A stretch of 64,000 nt of DNA, taken from assembly GCF_036924525.1 (NCBI RefSeq), contig NZ_JAZHRU010000001.1:5175001-5239000 (forward strand), read 5' to 3'. The translations under genes and the position numbers were made by a program. Below the pieces are notes generated by a model. The model saw only the letters and a program-made list of their open reading frames with translations. It was not told where the DNA came from and did no database searches. Of the stretch, positions 7,979-19,362 are shown one piece after another (position 1 is the stretch's first letter; every line of letters begins with the position of its first letter). Source of the DNA: Bradyrhizobium sp. AZCC 1719 (GTDB lineage Bacteria > Pseudomonadota > Alphaproteobacteria > Rhizobiales > Xanthobacteraceae).

Positions 7979-8572
7979 ATGTCGAAATTGTCCAGACAGT
8001 TCAAGGTTCCCGACGAGTTGGCCAATCTCTACGATTTCGCCAATACGCTCGACGTCAGGCATTTCACGCATCATGGCGTGCAGCATCCGCAAGGTGATGA
8101 ACTGGCAAACGCTAGGGAATTCGCAGTGTGGATGCGGCAACGTGGGCTGTTGCTCGTCGATGCGAGGGTTTCGCCGGCGATGCTCGCAACCGCGCTTGAA
8201 CTCAGGAGCTTGATCCGCGACTATCTGCAGCGTGATCCGTCTGAACGAAGCAAAAACAGGGACTCGGTCCGCGCGCTGAACAAAGTGCTCAAACTGTTTC
8301 CGCTGCTCGCGACGGCAGGGGATGATGGCGGCATGGTGCTTAAGGCCGCGCGAGACGATGCGCTGGCGGGGCTCTCATCGGTCGTTGCGGAGCTCTATGA
8401 CGGCTCCAGAAATGGAAAGCTTGATCGGCTGAAAATGTGCGCTTCCGACGAATGCCGCCGCGTGTTCTTCGATCGTTCGAAGCCCGCCACCCGGCGATGG
8501 TGCATGTCGTCATTGTGCGGGAATCGCATGAAGACGAGGAATTATCGCGAGCGCCAGCGCAACGCTGAATAG
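7979..8572 (+). CDS. ABATE/CGNR zinc-finger transcriptional regulator
   Basis: A 197-residue protein with the arrangement of ABATE-domain regulators: an N-terminal helical domain (about 10-140) and a C-terminal CGNR zinc finger. The four likely zinc ligands are Cys154, Cys159, Cys175 and Cys180, and CGNR itself is at 180-183, followed by a basic Arg/Lys-rich tail. The family is described as putative transcriptional regulators, with the zinc finger binding DNA. It is divergent from the amidase-MFS operon, and palindromes lie immediately upstream, so it most likely controls both that operon and itself. The ligand is unknown and may be the amide or acid handled by the operon. Confidence 0.88.
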   Translation: MSKLSRQFKVPDELANLYDFANTLDVRHFTHHGVQHPQGDELANAREFAVWMRQRGLLLVDARVSPAMLATALELRSLIRDYLQRDPSERSKNRDSVRALNKVLKLFPLLATAGDDGGMVLKAARDDALAGLSSVVAELYDGSRNGKLDRLKMCASDECRRVFFDRSKPATRRWCMSSLCGNRMKTRNYRERQRNAE

Positions 8573-8666
8573 ATCATCTTGCGCGGATGGCTTCGCAAAA
8601 ACTGCACGAAGCGCATTCCGTACCGCAATGGTCACAGGTAGTGACAATTGCGGGGCCGTCGCCGGT

Positions 8667-9170
8667 TCAGCGCTCCGCGCGATAATGGCCGGACTTGCCG
8701 CCGCTCTTCTCGACGAGATGGATGGCTTCGATGCGAACGCCGCGCTCGACCGCCTTGATCATGTCGTAGATCGTCAGGCACGCGACCGACACCGCCGTCA
8801 GCGCTTCCATCTCGACGCCCGTCGGGCCGGTGACCTTGACGGTGGCGCGGACGATGCACCCCGGCAATTTTTTGTCAGGCGTGATGTCGAGCGTCACCTT
8901 GGACAGCGCCAGCGGATGGCACAGCGGGATCAATTCCGACGTGCGCTTTGCCGCCATAATGCCGGCGATGCGGGCCGTGCCCAGCACGTCGCCCTTCTTG
9001 GCATTGCCGGAGACAATCAGGTCGAGCGTCGCCTTGGCCATGACGACACGCCCCTCGGCGATGGCGGTGCGCTCGGTCGCTGCCTTCGCAGAGACGTCAA
9101 CCATCCGCGCTTCGCCGGCGGCATCGATATGGGTGAGGGCGGCGCCGCCTTTGGAAGCCTTCCGCGCCAT
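8667..9170 (-). CDS. moaC: Cyclic pyranopterin monophosphate synthase MoaC
   Basis: A 167-residue MoaC, which converts the cyclised 8-oxo-GTP intermediate made by MoaA to cyclic pyranopterin monophosphate in molybdenum cofactor synthesis. The family signatures are all present: [13 protein letters not shown] near 58-70, LCHPL at 83-87, [12 protein letters not shown] at 115-126, and the catalytic Asp136 and Lys139 in YDMIKA. The length is typical. It starts 3 nt after the trpC stop, so it is translated from the trpDC transcript, an arrangement common in alphaproteobacteria. It converges with the CGNR gene. The usual next gene, moeA, is absent here. Confidence 0.97.
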   Translation of the reverse strand: MARKASKGGAALTHIDAAGEARMVDVSAKAATERTAIAEGRVVMAKATLDLIVSGNAKKGDVLGTARIAGIMAAKRTSELIPLCHPLALSKVTLDITPDKKLPGCIVRATVKVTGPTGVEMEALTAVSVACLTIYDMIKAVERGVRIEAIHLVEKSGGKSGHYRAER

Positions 9171-9173
9171 CTG

Positions 9174-9995
9174 CTAGCCGGTCCCGGTGGGGCGGGCCGT
9201 ATCAGAACGCGCCAGCAATGCGCGCGTTGCCGCGGTCACATCGGCCTGCCGCATCAGGCTTTCGCCGACCAGGAAGGTCGACATGCCAACGCGCTCGAGG
9301 CGGGCGAGATCATCAGGCGTAAAGATACCGCTTTCGCCGACCATCAGGCGATCACGCGGGATCAGCGGCGCCAGCGCCTCGCTGGTCGCAAGCGTGGTCT
9401 CGAAGGTCCGTAAGTTACGGTTGTTGACGCCGATCATCGGCGAACGAAGCTTTAGCGCGCGGTCGAGCTCAGTGCGGTCGTGGATTTCGATCAGCACGTC
9501 GATGCCGAGCGCAATCGCCGCGTCCTCGATATCCCTCGCGGCGGCATCGTCGAGCGCAGCCATGATGATCAGGATGCAATCCGCGCCATAGGCGCGGGCT
9601 TCCACCACCTGATAGGTGTCGAACAGGAAGTCCTTGCGCAGCACCGGCAGATTGGCTGCGGCGCGCGCCGCCACCATGAAATCGAGATGGCCCTGGAACG
9701 AGGGTGCGTCCGTCAGTACCGATAGGCACGCCGCGCCGCCGGCCTCGTAAGCCTTGGCCAGCGCCGGCGGATCAAAATCGGCGCGGATCAGCCCCTTGGA
9801 CGGCGAGGCCTTCTTCACCTCGGCGATCAGCGCGTAGTCGCCACGGGCGAGTTTTTCCCTGACAGCGCGGACGAAGCCGCGCGGTGGCTGGGCCGCTTTG
9901 GCGCGAGCCTCGACCTCGGCAAGCGGATGCGCGCGCTTGGCCGCAGCGATCTCTTCGCGCTTGTAGGCCTCGATCTTGCTCAGGATATCGGACAT
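9174..9995 (-). CDS. trpC: Indole-3-glycerol phosphate synthase
   Basis: A 273-residue stand-alone TrpC that closes CdRP to indole-3-glycerol phosphate in tryptophan synthesis. Signatures along the TIM barrel: [46 protein letters not shown] and MVGESGIF. The catalytic Lys and Glu are in the first, third and last of these. The start is the ATG at 9995, which has AAGGGG about 10 nt upstream; a GTG at 10004 is less likely. It is separated from trpD by 19 bp and from moaC by 3 bp, in one operon. It is not fused to TrpF, unlike the enterobacterial enzyme. Confidence 0.97.
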   Translation of the reverse strand: MSDILSKIEAYKREEIAAAKRAHPLAEVEARAKAAQPPRGFVRAVREKLARGDYALIAEVKKASPSKGLIRADFDPPALAKAYEAGGAACLSVLTDAPSFQGHLDFMVAARAAANLPVLRKDFLFDTYQVVEARAYGADCILIIMAALDDAAARDIEDAAIALGIDVLIEIHDRTELDRALKLRSPMIGVNNRNLRTFETTLATSEALAPLIPRDRLMVGESGIFTPDDLARLERVGMSTFLVGESLMRQADVTAATRALLARSDTARPTGTG

Positions 9996-10014
9996 CTCTG
10001 GCACCCCTTTGGAC

Positions 10015-11028
10015 TCAGCCGCGCGAAACCGCGATCAGGTGCTTCAGCCGTGCCGCCGCCGCGCCGCTATCGAGCGATTTCGCGCCGATCGCGACGCCTT
10101 CCTTCAGATCCCTGGCACGGCCGGCCACGATCAGCGCCGCCGCCGCGTTGAGGAGCGCGACGTCGCGATAGGGGCTGGGCTTGCCGTTGAGCACGCCTTG
10201 CAGCGCCAGCGCATTGGCGTCCGCATCACCACCCCTAAGCGCGTCGACATTGCAGCAGGTGAGGCCCGCCTCCTCCGGCGTCACCTCGAAGGTGGTGATC
10301 TTGCCGTTGTCGAGGCTGGCGACAAAGCTCGGGCCAGTGAGGGTGATTTCATCGAGCCCGTCGGAGCCGTGGACGACCCAGACGGATTCGGAGCCGAGGT
10401 TTTTCAAGACCTGCGCCAGTGGCTGCACCCAGTGCCTGGAGAACACGCCGACCATCTGGCGCTTGACGCCGGCCGGATTGGAGAGCGGCCCGAGCAGGTT
10501 GAAGATCGTGCGGGTGGCGAGCTCGACGCGGGTCGGGCCGACATTCTTCATCGCGGGGTGATGTGCGGGCGCGAACATGAAGCCGATGCCGGCCTCCTGC
10601 ACACAGCGGCCGACCTGGTCGGGCGTGAGGTCGATCTTGACGCCGAGGGAGGCCAGCACGTCGGCAGCCCCCGAACGCGACGACAGCGCGCGGTTGCCAT
10701 GCTTGGCGACGGGCACGCCGGCGCCTGCGACGATGAAGGCCGCGCAGGTCGAGACGTTGACCGAACCGGAGCCGTCGCCACCGGTGCCGACCACGTCGAC
10801 CGCGTCCGCAGGCGCCTTGACCCGCAGCATCTTGCCGCGCATCGCCGCCACCGCGCCGGTGATCTCGTCGACGGTCTCGCCGCGAACCCTGAGCGCCATC
10901 AACAGCCCGCCCATCTGCGAGGGCGTGGCCTCGCCGGACATCATGGCATCGAAGGCGGAGGCTGCCTCGTCACGCGACAGTGTCGCGCCGGTGGCTACTT
11001 TTCCGATGATAGATTTGAGGTCGTCCAT
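10015..11028 (-). CDS. trpD: Anthranilate phosphoribosyltransferase
   Basis: A 337-residue TrpD that joins anthranilate to PRPP. The glycine-rich PRPP loop GTGGD is at 81-85, KHGNR at 109-113 and the anthranilate-binding RSG region just after it. The length is normal for the unfused enzyme, with no glutaminase domain. It is the first visible gene of the trpD-trpC-moaC operon; the trpE/trpG genes are not in this position. Upstream, a palindromic repeat separates it from ppiD on the same strand, so a separate promoter between 11029 and 11113 is plausible but not identified. Confidence 0.97.
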   Translation of the reverse strand: MDDLKSIIGKVATGATLSRDEAASAFDAMMSGEATPSQMGGLLMALRVRGETVDEITGAVAAMRGKMLRVKAPADAVDVVGTGGDGSGSVNVSTCAAFIVAGAGVPVAKHGNRALSSRSGAADVLASLGVKIDLTPDQVGRCVQEAGIGFMFAPAHHPAMKNVGPTRVELATRTIFNLLGPLSNPAGVKRQMVGVFSRHWVQPLAQVLKNLGSESVWVVHGSDGLDEITLTGPSFVASLDNGKITTFEVTPEEAGLTCCNVDALRGGDADANALALQGVLNGKPSPYRDVALLNAAAALIVAGRARDLKEGVAIGAKSLDSGAAAARLKHLIAVSRG

Positions 11029-11055
11029 CGCTTGGCTTTCAAAATCGGCCCGGCT

Positions 11056-11100
11056 CTCATCCTTCGAGACGCGGCCAGGTGGCCGCTCCTCAGGATGAGG
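11056..11100. repeat. Palindromic repeat, family D
   Basis: CTCATCCT (11056-11063) pairs with AGGATGAG (11092-11099), and GAG/CTC and GCGGCC/GGCCGC inner arms extend the hairpin. Only one copy is in this window. The pattern resembles interspersed palindromes I recall from Bradyrhizobium intergenic regions. It fills most of the ppiD-trpD gap and may end ppiD transcripts. Confidence 0.6.
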
Positions 11101-11113
11101 TGAGTTATTATGC

Positions 11114-13015
11114 TCAATTGTTCGCGCCCGTCACCTGCGCGAAGGCGGCCGCGTTGATGGAGGTGCCGATCTGGGATTCGATCTTGGTCACATATTGCGC
11201 GATCTGTTCGTCGGTCAGGCCGCGCTGCAACGTCTCCTTCAACTTCTTCAGCTCATCGGAGGCCATGTCGACCGGCGGCACCGTCACGTCGGTGACGCGC
11301 AACACGATCCACTCGCTGCCACCGGTGCCCGGCGTCTGCGTGACGCCGTCCTTGGGCGTCCGGAATGCGGCCGTGATGGCGGCGGAGGGCACGCCTGAAA
11401 GCGAGGCGTCGCGGCGGAAACCGGTCGCGGTCTCGACCTTCGCTCCGACTGCGGCCGCTTCGGCGGCGAGCGTGCCGCCTTGCTCGACCTTCTGCACCAT
11501 CTCGGTTGCCTTCGCGCGCAACCTGCTCGAAATCTGGTCTTCGCGCCATTTTGCCTCGACCTGGCTGCGCACCTCGTCGAGCGGGCGGTCGCGCGATGGC
11601 GTAATGCCAAGCACGTCGTACCAGACATAGCCGCCGGCAAACTGGATCGGTTCGTTGTCGACGCCGATATCGCTGTTAAAGGCCTGCGAAACCACGTCGA
11701 GGCCGCGCGGAATATTCGCCACCGGCTGGCCGTCGGGCGTGCGGCCGGAGCGATCGACGGCCTCGATCGTGACAGCGGTGAGGCCGAGCTTCTGCGAAGC
11801 CTCGACCACATTGGCGCCGCCGCTGCGCTCATCTTCCATCTTGTTCTGGATTTCGTTGACCTTGGCGCGCGCGCGTTCGGTCGCGATTTCCTTCTTCACC
11901 TGCGCTGCGATGCTTTCATAGGTCGGCGTCACACCTGGCTCGATCTTGCCGACCTTGACCAGCGCCACGCCGAAGCGGCCCTGCAGTGGCTGGCTGACTT
12001 CGCCTGACTGCAGCGAGAACGCCGCATCCGCAATCGCCGGGTCGATGATCGCGTTCTTTGCGATCAGGCCGAGATCGACGTCGGCCAGATTGAGGTTGCG
12101 CTCCTTGGCGACGTCGTCGAACGACGTTCCCGACGTGATGCGGCTGCGCGCGGCCTGCGCTTCGCCTTCGTTCGGAAAAAACATCTGCGACACTTCGCGC
12201 TTTTCCGGCGTTCCGAGCTGGTCGCGGCGCTGCTCGAAGGCCTTCTTCGCATCCTCGTCGGAGACCTCGGTCCACTTGCCGATCTCTTCGGGGCTGATCA
12301 CGACAAAGGACAGTTTGCGATACTCGGGCGCGCGGAACTGGGTTTTGTGATCCTCGAAATAGGCGGCCAGCGCCTCGGGCGACGGCGGATCGATCGTGCC
12401 GGCCTGCGCCGCGTCGAGCCTGACGAATTCCATCGAGCGCTGCTCGTTCTGGAAGCGGGCGAGCGCCTCGATCAGGACCTTCGGCGGCTCAGCCCCGGCC
12501 GAGACGGCGCCGACGATCTGGCGCCGCAGCCCGACCCGCCGGCGTTCCGCCAGATAACGTTGCTCGGTATAGCCGAACTGCCTGATCGTGGCCTGGAAGC
12601 GAGCGGGATCGAATTTGCCGCCCAATCCCGCAAAATTCGGATCGCTGTAGATCTGCCGCATGGCTTCGTCCTGCGACTGGGCAAGCCCCATGCGCCGGGC
12701 TTCCTCATCCAGCGCAGCTTCGGCGATGGTCTGTTGCAACACCTGCCGATCGAGCCCGAAGGCGCGGGCCTGTTCAGGGGTCAGCGGACGGCCGAAACTG
12801 CGGCCGAGCTGCTGCAGCTTTTCCGTGTAGATCTGGCGGAATTGCTCCGTCGAAATCTCGGTCTTGCCAATCGTGGCGAGCGACGACTGGCCAAATCCCT
12901 TGAAGATGTCGGCAATACCCCAAACTGCGAAACTGACAATCAAAACGCCCATCACGACGGCCATGACAACCTTGCCGAGCCAGTTTGATGAGGCTTTCCG
13001 AATTCCTCGAAGCAT
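11114..13015 (-). CDS. ppiD: Peptidyl-prolyl isomerase PpiD/SurA-type
   Basis: A 633-residue PpiD-like periplasmic folding factor anchored in the inner membrane by one helix at about residues 15-35, followed by a SurA-N-like chaperone region. A parvulin-type domain lies near 270-370, including [26 protein letters not shown] and the usual hydrophobic core. A second, degenerate isomerase-like region follows before the C terminus. PpiD homologues help newly translocated outer-membrane and periplasmic proteins to fold at the Sec exit. Catalytic activity is often low in this family, and I cannot tell it from sequence. It is divergent from tpiA across 253 bp, as in many alphaproteobacteria. Confidence 0.9.
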   Translation of the reverse strand: MLRGIRKASSNWLGKVVMAVVMGVLIVSFAVWGIADIFKGFGQSSLATIGKTEISTEQFRQIYTEKLQQLGRSFGRPLTPEQARAFGLDRQVLQQTIAEAALDEEARRMGLAQSQDEAMRQIYSDPNFAGLGGKFDPARFQATIRQFGYTEQRYLAERRRVGLRRQIVGAVSAGAEPPKVLIEALARFQNEQRSMEFVRLDAAQAGTIDPPSPEALAAYFEDHKTQFRAPEYRKLSFVVISPEEIGKWTEVSDEDAKKAFEQRRDQLGTPEKREVSQMFFPNEGEAQAARSRITSGTSFDDVAKERNLNLADVDLGLIAKNAIIDPAIADAAFSLQSGEVSQPLQGRFGVALVKVGKIEPGVTPTYESIAAQVKKEIATERARAKVNEIQNKMEDERSGGANVVEASQKLGLTAVTIEAVDRSGRTPDGQPVANIPRGLDVVSQAFNSDIGVDNEPIQFAGGYVWYDVLGITPSRDRPLDEVRSQVEAKWREDQISSRLRAKATEMVQKVEQGGTLAAEAAAVGAKVETATGFRRDASLSGVPSAAITAAFRTPKDGVTQTPGTGGSEWIVLRVTDVTVPPVDMASDELKKLKETLQRGLTDEQIAQYVTKIESQIGTSINAAAFAQVTGANN

Positions 13016-13268
13016 GGGTCCAACTTGTTTTTAAAGGAGAGGGGGAACCGGGTCGTGCCCAAGGGAATTCGATCCGGGACCGAATTCCGCAACAAGGCGT
13101 CACCGAGTTGAAAACGCATCATAAAGTGGCCGCGCCCCCCTCGCAACCTCACCCATGCGGGCTATTTGAAGCGGTTAATGGCCGCGGGGATCGCCCGACC
13201 GGTATCTGGAACTGGCGGCGTGGCTCTGCTAGCGCATCTGGAACGCTGATATTTGCGGGACAATCGAC

Positions 13269-14021
13269 ATGACCGATGCCATCCGGCCGCTGATCGCCGG
13301 CAACTGGAAAATGAACGGCCTGAAATCTTCCTTAGGTGAATTCGAAGCCATGATCGCCGGTGCCGGTGCGTTGGCCGGCAAGGCCGATCTGCTGGTCTGC
13401 CCTCCGGCCACCCTGATCGGCGGCTTTGCCGACAGGGCGCTCGGTTCAAAACTCACCGTCGGGGCGCAGGATTGCCATACCAAGGCATCGGGCGCCCATA
13501 CCGGCGATCTCTCGGCGGAAATGCTGGCGGATGCCGGCGCCAGTGCCATCATCGTTGGGCATTCGGAGCGGCGCGCCGACCATGCCGAGACCGACGCATT
13601 GGTCCGGCAGAAGGCGGAAGCGGCTTGGCGGGCGGGCCTGGTGGCGATCGTTTGCATCGGCGAGACCCAGAAGCAACGCGATGCCGGCCAGACGCTGGAT
13701 GTCTGCGGCGGGCAACTCGCCGGTTCGTTGCCGGACGGCGCGACGTCAGCCAATCTGGTGGTGGCCTATGAGCCGGTCTGGGCGATCGGCACCGGTCTGA
13801 CGCCGACACCAAAAGATGTCGAACAAGTTCATCGCTTTATCCGCGATGTTCTCACCAGCCGATTTAAGACGGAAGGCAGCAAGATCCGGATTCTCTATGG
13901 CGGATCGGTCAAGCCCTCGAACGCGGCCGAACTGATGGCGGTTGCCGATGTAAATGGAGCACTGGTCGGCGGCGCCAGCCTGAAAGCTGTGGACTTTCTG
14001 GCGATTGCGGAGGCGTGCTAA
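13269..14021 (+). CDS. tpiA: Triosephosphate isomerase
   Basis: A 250-residue TpiA that interconverts dihydroxyacetone phosphate and glyceraldehyde 3-phosphate. The catalytic residues are in place: Asn12 and Lys14 in AGNWKMNG, His98 in VGHSERR and Glu168 in [11 protein letters not shown], with GGASL near the end as part of the phosphate loop. The length is standard. The gene is divergent from ppiD; the 253-bp gap between them has no gene and must hold both promoters, though I see no clear consensus. It ends 1 bp from the convergent acetyltransferase gene, so the two transcripts may overlap. Confidence 0.97.
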   Translation: MTDAIRPLIAGNWKMNGLKSSLGEFEAMIAGAGALAGKADLLVCPPATLIGGFADRALGSKLTVGAQDCHTKASGAHTGDLSAEMLADAGASAIIVGHSERRADHAETDALVRQKAEAAWRAGLVAIVCIGETQKQRDAGQTLDVCGGQLAGSLPDGATSANLVVAYEPVWAIGTGLTPTPKDVEQVHRFIRDVLTSRFKTEGSKIRILYGGSVKPSNAAELMAVADVNGALVGGASLKAVDFLAIAEAC

Positions 14022-14022
14022 C

Positions 14023-14556
14023 TCAGGCGGGCGCGCCTTCCTGCAACCGCTTCCAGTAGATCAGCGTGCCCGTCAGCCCGCCATGGGGTTTGAACGCGTA
14101 GTCCGGAATCACGCCGGTTAGCTTGAATCCCATCCGCTCGTAGAGTCCTGCCGCGCCTTCGTCCTCGGCGGTGTCGAGCACCAACAACCAGCGCCCGCGC
14201 GCGATCGCCAGTCGCTCGGCCTCGCGTAGCAGCGCTGTGGCGACGCCGCGATGGCGGTGGCTGACGCGCGTCATCATCTTCGCGATCTCGGCGCGATGCG
14301 GCTGGTTCGGCGGAAGGTCGAGCAACAGCGTGACCGTCCCGATCAGCCCGTCCCCGTCAAAAGCGCCAAGGATGATCCGCTCGCCGCGACCAGCCGCGAT
14401 GAGCGAGTTGGACCAGAACGCCTCGGCCGCCTTCTGTGACAGCGGATGCATGAAACTGACCGAGCCGCCGTTCGCCACGGTTTCGATCAGCAAATCACCG
14501 AGCATGGCGCAAATTTCGGGCGACGGGTTCAAGGCTTTGATCAGGATGTCCGACAT
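14023..14556 (-). CDS. GNAT N-acetyltransferase
   Basis: A 177-residue GNAT-fold acetyltransferase that uses acetyl-CoA to modify an unknown amine. The beta4-alpha3 region KMMTRVSHRHRGVATALL (about 85-102) carries the Q/R-x-x-G-x-A-type pyrophosphate loop, and GLYERMGF near 143-150 is the usual C-terminal element. I start at the ATG at 14556, with GCGGAA upstream; a TTG at 14574 would be six codons earlier. It is the last gene of a three-gene minus-strand set with a DUF protein and an XRE/cupin regulator, separated from the DUF gene by 21 bp. In operons of this type, the regulator may respond to the enzyme's substrate. Confidence 0.88.
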   Translation of the reverse strand: MSDILIKALNPSPEICAMLGDLLIETVANGGSVSFMHPLSQKAAEAFWSNSLIAAGRGERIILGAFDGDGLIGTVTLLLDLPPNQPHRAEIAKMMTRVSHRHRGVATALLREAERLAIARGRWLLVLDTAEDEGAAGLYERMGFKLTGVIPDYAFKPHGGLTGTLIYWKRLQEGAPA

Positions 14557-14577
14557 CAGGATGAATTTCCGCAAGGT

Positions 14578-14931
14578 TCAGCTTCGAGGATTGGCGGCGC
14601 GCCGCGAGCGCGCCCGCTTGATCTCTGCAATCCGCTCGACATCCTCGACCTGCAGATGTCGCCCGCGTTCGAGAATTTCCAGCGTGTATTCTTCGTAGGT
14701 GAGGCCCAGCCGCTCGGCTTTCCGGATGCGGAACGCGACAATGCCGGGCGAGGGGTTGTGCCAGGCCGCGCGGTGCGCCGCCTTCCAGTAGAAGTAATTG
14801 CCGATGCCGCCGTCGCCCCATTCAGGCCGGTGCTCATCCTCGAGCGGCGGCCCGCCATTGTGGCCGGCCGGAATCGGGTCGTTGGTGCTTGCAGGCTGGG
14901 TCGCGGCGTTGTTGCAAGCGATCTCCAGCAT
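14578..14931 (-). CDS. Conserved-looking hypothetical protein
   Basis: A 117-residue soluble protein of unknown function. Its N-terminal third contains the run AGHNGGPPLEDEHRPEWG, a short linear motif I recall from many small rhizobial proteins, including ones with DNA-binding domains. The rest is helical and basic, with YFYWKAAHRAAW and a conserved-looking RKAERLGLTYEEY segment, and ends in an Arg-rich tail. There is no signal peptide or catalytic motif. It lies 5 bp after the XRE/cupin gene and 21 bp before the acetyltransferase, so it is cotranscribed. A nucleic-acid or protein-binding role is a guess. Confidence 0.7.
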   Translation of the reverse strand: MLEIACNNAATQPASTNDPIPAGHNGGPPLEDEHRPEWGDGGIGNYFYWKAAHRAAWHNPSPGIVAFRIRKAERLGLTYEEYTLEILERGRHLQVEDVERIAEIKRARSRRAANPRS

Positions 14932-14936
14932 CGGCG

Positions 14937-15503
14937 TCAGCTCCGGGCAAGGGCAACGACGTAAGTGCAGGGTGCGGTGGTCTCGTTGGCGAACGTCACT
15001 TCCGCCGGCGGACCGAATCCGAGGCAGTCGCCGGGTCCAAGTTCGTGGCGTTCGCCGCCATCGATGAGCACGAGGGAGCCCGACAACACCCAGAGGACCT
15101 GGCGGATGTGGGCGTAGGATGAGGCGGGCAGCGTTACGCGCTGCTTCGCCGGCATCTCGACCTTGATAATCTCAATGGGATGATCGGGCCGGTTGAACAC
15201 CTGCCGGCGCAAATAGCCGGTCTCGGGATCGCGCCACACCGGCTGCTCGGCGGCGCGCGAAAGACGCCCGCCCTGGCCTTCGGCGCGCAGCATCAGGCCG
15301 GCGAGGGTGAGGTCGAAGGCGCTGGCGAGCCGAACCAGCACCACCGCGGTCGGGCTGACTTCGGCGCGTTCGATCTTGCTGATGGTGGCTTTTGATACCC
15401 CGGAGCGTTCGGCGAGATCCGCCAGCGACCAGCCACGGCTATCGCGTTCGAGTCGCAGGCGGTGGGCGAGCCGGGCGCTGAGATCGTCTACTAAAGTATC
15501 CAT
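14937..15503 (-). CDS. XRE-family regulator with cupin domain
   Basis: A 188-residue transcription factor with an XRE helix-turn-helix at about residues 12-68 (SLADLAERSGVSKATISKIE) joined to a C-terminal cupin barrel at about 110-185. This design occurs in PuuR- and SutR-like regulators that sense small metabolites. The cupin contains GSLVLIDGGERHELGPGD, a typical double-strand turn. Standing first in the operon, it probably regulates the DUF and acetyltransferase genes below it, and itself. The inducer is unknown. The 227-bp gap to secG has no gene. Confidence 0.9.
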   Translation of the reverse strand: MDTLVDDLSARLAHRLRLERDSRGWSLADLAERSGVSKATISKIERAEVSPTAVVLVRLASAFDLTLAGLMLRAEGQGGRLSRAAEQPVWRDPETGYLRRQVFNRPDHPIEIIKVEMPAKQRVTLPASSYAHIRQVLWVLSGSLVLIDGGERHELGPGDCLGFGPPAEVTFANETTAPCTYVVALARS

Positions 15504-15730
15504 TCGTCTATTATAGGAGAAATTGTTGCGATCTCAAGTCCCGGATGCAAGCATCGGGCGGGAGGCGCGGGCAGCCTTGCCATGGCGGCTGCGGCAATTA
15601 TCTCCACGGCGGCGGTTGGGGGTGACAATGCCCCGTCCGATCGTGTAACACCGCGCAACTTCAGGAAAACCCGCAAGCTCTTGGTGCAGCCGAAGCCCGG
15701 CGCTCTTCGCTTGTGACGGAAGGTTTTGAG

Positions 15731-16108
15731 ATGCAGACCGTCATTATCGTCGTTCACCTCATGATCGTCGCCGTGCTGATCGGCGCCGTGCTGCTGCAGA
15801 AATCCGAAGGCGGCGGGCTCGGCATGGGCGGCGGCGCCGGCTTCATGTCGAGCCGCGGTACCGCCAATCTCCTGACGCGGACGACCGCCATTCTGGCGGG
15901 GCTTTTCTTCGTGACCAGCATGGCGCTGGCCTGGCTCGCCGGCGTCGACCGCAAGCCTGCTTCGATCCTCGGCACACCGACGACGCAGTCCCAACCGGGT
16001 GGCGCAACGCCGGTCGCTCCGCCGACCTCCGGCGGCGTGCTCGATACGCTTAAGAAGGTGGATGAGCAGCAGGGCCAGTCCGGCCCGCAGGCGCCGCGTT
16101 CGCAATAA
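15731..16108 (+). CDS. secG: Preprotein translocase subunit SecG
   Basis: A 125-residue SecG, the small accessory membrane subunit of the SecYEG channel. Two membrane helices are visible at about 3-22 and 53-73, with the family glycine-rich motif QKSEGGGLGMGGG at 23-35 between them. The Pro/Ala/Gln-rich tail is common in alphaproteobacteria. I chose the ATG at 15731, which has GGAAGG upstream, over the GTG at 15713. It precedes pyrG by 167 bp in the order usual for Rhizobiales. Confidence 0.95.
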   Translation: MQTVIIVVHLMIVAVLIGAVLLQKSEGGGLGMGGGAGFMSSRGTANLLTRTTAILAGLFFVTSMALAWLAGVDRKPASILGTPTTQSQPGGATPVAPPTSGGVLDTLKKVDEQQGQSGPQAPRSQ

Positions 16109-16269
16109 AGCAGGGTGGCTATGCAGGGCGGCCCTCTACCGTCCTGCATCAGATATCCCCATTAATGCTCTGAAATCGCTTTAAAATTCACGTCACCCAC
16201 AGCCCGGCAAAATGTTTGCCCGCGCATGCGATTCGTTTTGGAGAATCGGGGCAGTGGCCTTAAAGGTAG

Positions 16270-17907
<1,638 letters not shown>

Positions 17908-17922
17908 ACTCGCACCGGAATT

Positions 17923-18015
17923 GTAGGGTGGGCAAAGGGGCGAAGCGCCGTGCCCACCATTCTATCCAAATATGCGCCGTGAAATGGTGGGCACGCTTCG
18001 CTTTGCCCACCCTAC
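17923..18015. repeat. Palindromic repeat B1
   Basis: A 93-bp element whose ends are inverted: GTAGGGTGGGCAAAG at the left and CTTTGCCCACCCTAC at the right. Internal CGAAGCGCCGTGCCCACCAT and ATGGTGGGCACGCTTCG arms pair too. A second copy lies at 50823-50914. It sits directly after pyrG. Confidence 0.85.
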
Positions 18016-18092
18016 ACTTTGACGAACGCGTCAATTATTGCGACAAACCGCTCCCGTTACCTGCAAGAACAATAACCTTGGGAGCAAAGCCG

Positions 18093-18419
18093 ATGATCAT
18101 GGAAATGCGCGTCTATCGCTGTCTGCCCGGCCGCCTGCCGGCGCTGATGAAGCGCTTTGATACGCTGACGCTGAAGCTATGGGACAAGCACGGCATCAAG
18201 CAGGCCGGCTTCTACACCACGCTGATCGGCACCTCCAATCAGGAACTGACCTACTTCATCGCCTGGGAGTCGCTCGCCGAACGCGAGAAGAAATGGACGG
18301 CATTCCAGAGCGATCCGGATTGGATCGCGGGCCGCGCCAGAAGCGAGGAGGACGGCCAGATCATCGACAACATCGTCAGCCAGCTCTTGGTGCCGACGCC
18401 GTTCTCCGCGGTAAAATAG
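18093..18419 (+). CDS. NIPSNAP family protein
   Basis: A 108-residue protein with the NIPSNAP/ferredoxin-like alpha+beta fold: [20 protein letters not shown] at the start and [18 protein letters not shown] in the middle fit the family. Members are small and usually dimeric, and their biochemical role in bacteria is not settled; some act in hydrocarbon or quinone-related pathways. I start at 18093, where GGGAG precedes the ATG, because the upstream frame is merely repeat sequence. It lies between pyrG and kdsA, on the same strand but probably independent of both. Confidence 0.85.
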   Translation: MIMEMRVYRCLPGRLPALMKRFDTLTLKLWDKHGIKQAGFYTTLIGTSNQELTYFIAWESLAEREKKWTAFQSDPDWIAGRARSEEDGQIIDNIVSQLLVPTPFSAVK

Positions 18420-18510
18420 CCGCTCATGCAACCCTGATATTCAGGGGTTAAACGGGGTTGATCCTGAAGTCGCGGACCGGCATGGTCCGCGCCAGCAGAA
18501 GGAAAATCCC

Positions 18511-19362
18511 TTGAACGCCAAACTCGATGCAGCCCCGGTCGTTTCGGTCGGCCCGGTCAAATTCGGCAACGACCTGCCGATTTCGATCATTGCCGGTCCC
18601 TGCCAGCTTGAGAGCCGCACGCATGCGCTCGAAGTGGCTTCGGCGCTGAAGGAGATCGCAGGGCGTCTCGGAATTGGCCTTGTCTACAAGACCTCCTTCG
18701 ATAAGGCCAACCGCACCAGCGGCTCGGCCGCGCGCGGCATTGGCCTGGCGCAGGCCTTGCCGATCTTCGCCGAGATACGATCTTCGGTCGGATTGCCAGT
18801 ACTGACCGATGTGCACGAGGCCGCCCAATGCGCCGAGGTGGCGCAGGCAGTGGACGTGCTGCAGATACCGGCGTTCTTGTGCCGGCAGACCGACCTGCTG
18901 CTTGCGGCGGCCAAGACTGGCAAGGTCGTCAATGTCAAGAAGGGGCAGTTCCTCGCGCCGTGGGACATGGCCAATGTCGTCGGCAAAATCACCGGCGGCG
19001 GCAATCCAAATGTGCTGCTGACGGAACGCGGCGCCTCGTTTGGATACAACACGCTGGTCTCCGACATGCGTGCGCTGCCGATTATGGCGCAGACGACGGG
19101 TGCGCCCGTCATTTTCGACGCCACCCATTCGGTGCAGCAGCCGGGCGGGAAGGGCAGCTCGTCCGGCGGCCAGCGGGAATTCGTTCCGGTGCTGGCGCGC
19201 GCCGCGGTCGCCGTCGGCGTCGCCGGTGTGTTCATCGAGACCCATCCCGATCCGGACCGCGCGCCGTCGGACGGACCCAATATGGTGCCGCTGCGCGAGT
19301 TCGAAGCCTTGGTGAAGACGCTGATGGGTTTTGACACGCTGGCCAAGAACGCCTCGTCGTGA
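18511..19362 (+). CDS. kdsA: 3-deoxy-8-phosphooctulonate synthase
   Basis: A 283-residue KdsA that condenses arabinose 5-phosphate with phosphoenolpyruvate to Kdo-8-phosphate for lipopolysaccharide. The family blocks [56 protein letters not shown] and ETHPDPD are present. Cys31 stands where the E. coli enzyme has Asn26, which by established knowledge of this family marks the metal-dependent class. The start is a TTG at 18511, supported by AGAAGGA upstream. The MFS gene starts inside the stop codon (GTGA overlap). Confidence 0.95.
   Translation: MNAKLDAAPVVSVGPVKFGNDLPISIIAGPCQLESRTHALEVASALKEIAGRLGIGLVYKTSFDKANRTSGSAARGIGLAQALPIFAEIRSSVGLPVLTDVHEAAQCAEVAQAVDVLQIPAFLCRQTDLLLAAAKTGKVVNVKKGQFLAPWDMANVVGKITGGGNPNVLLTERGASFGYNTLVSDMRALPIMAQTTGAPVIFDATHSVQQPGGKGSSSGGQREFVPVLARAAVAVGVAGVFIETHPDPDRAPSDGPNMVPLREFEALVKTLMGFDTLAKNASS

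Noticed and set aside
17928..18092. An upstream extension of the NIPSNAP gene
   Set aside because: It is encoded by palindromic repeat B1; the ATG at 18093 has a good ribosome site.
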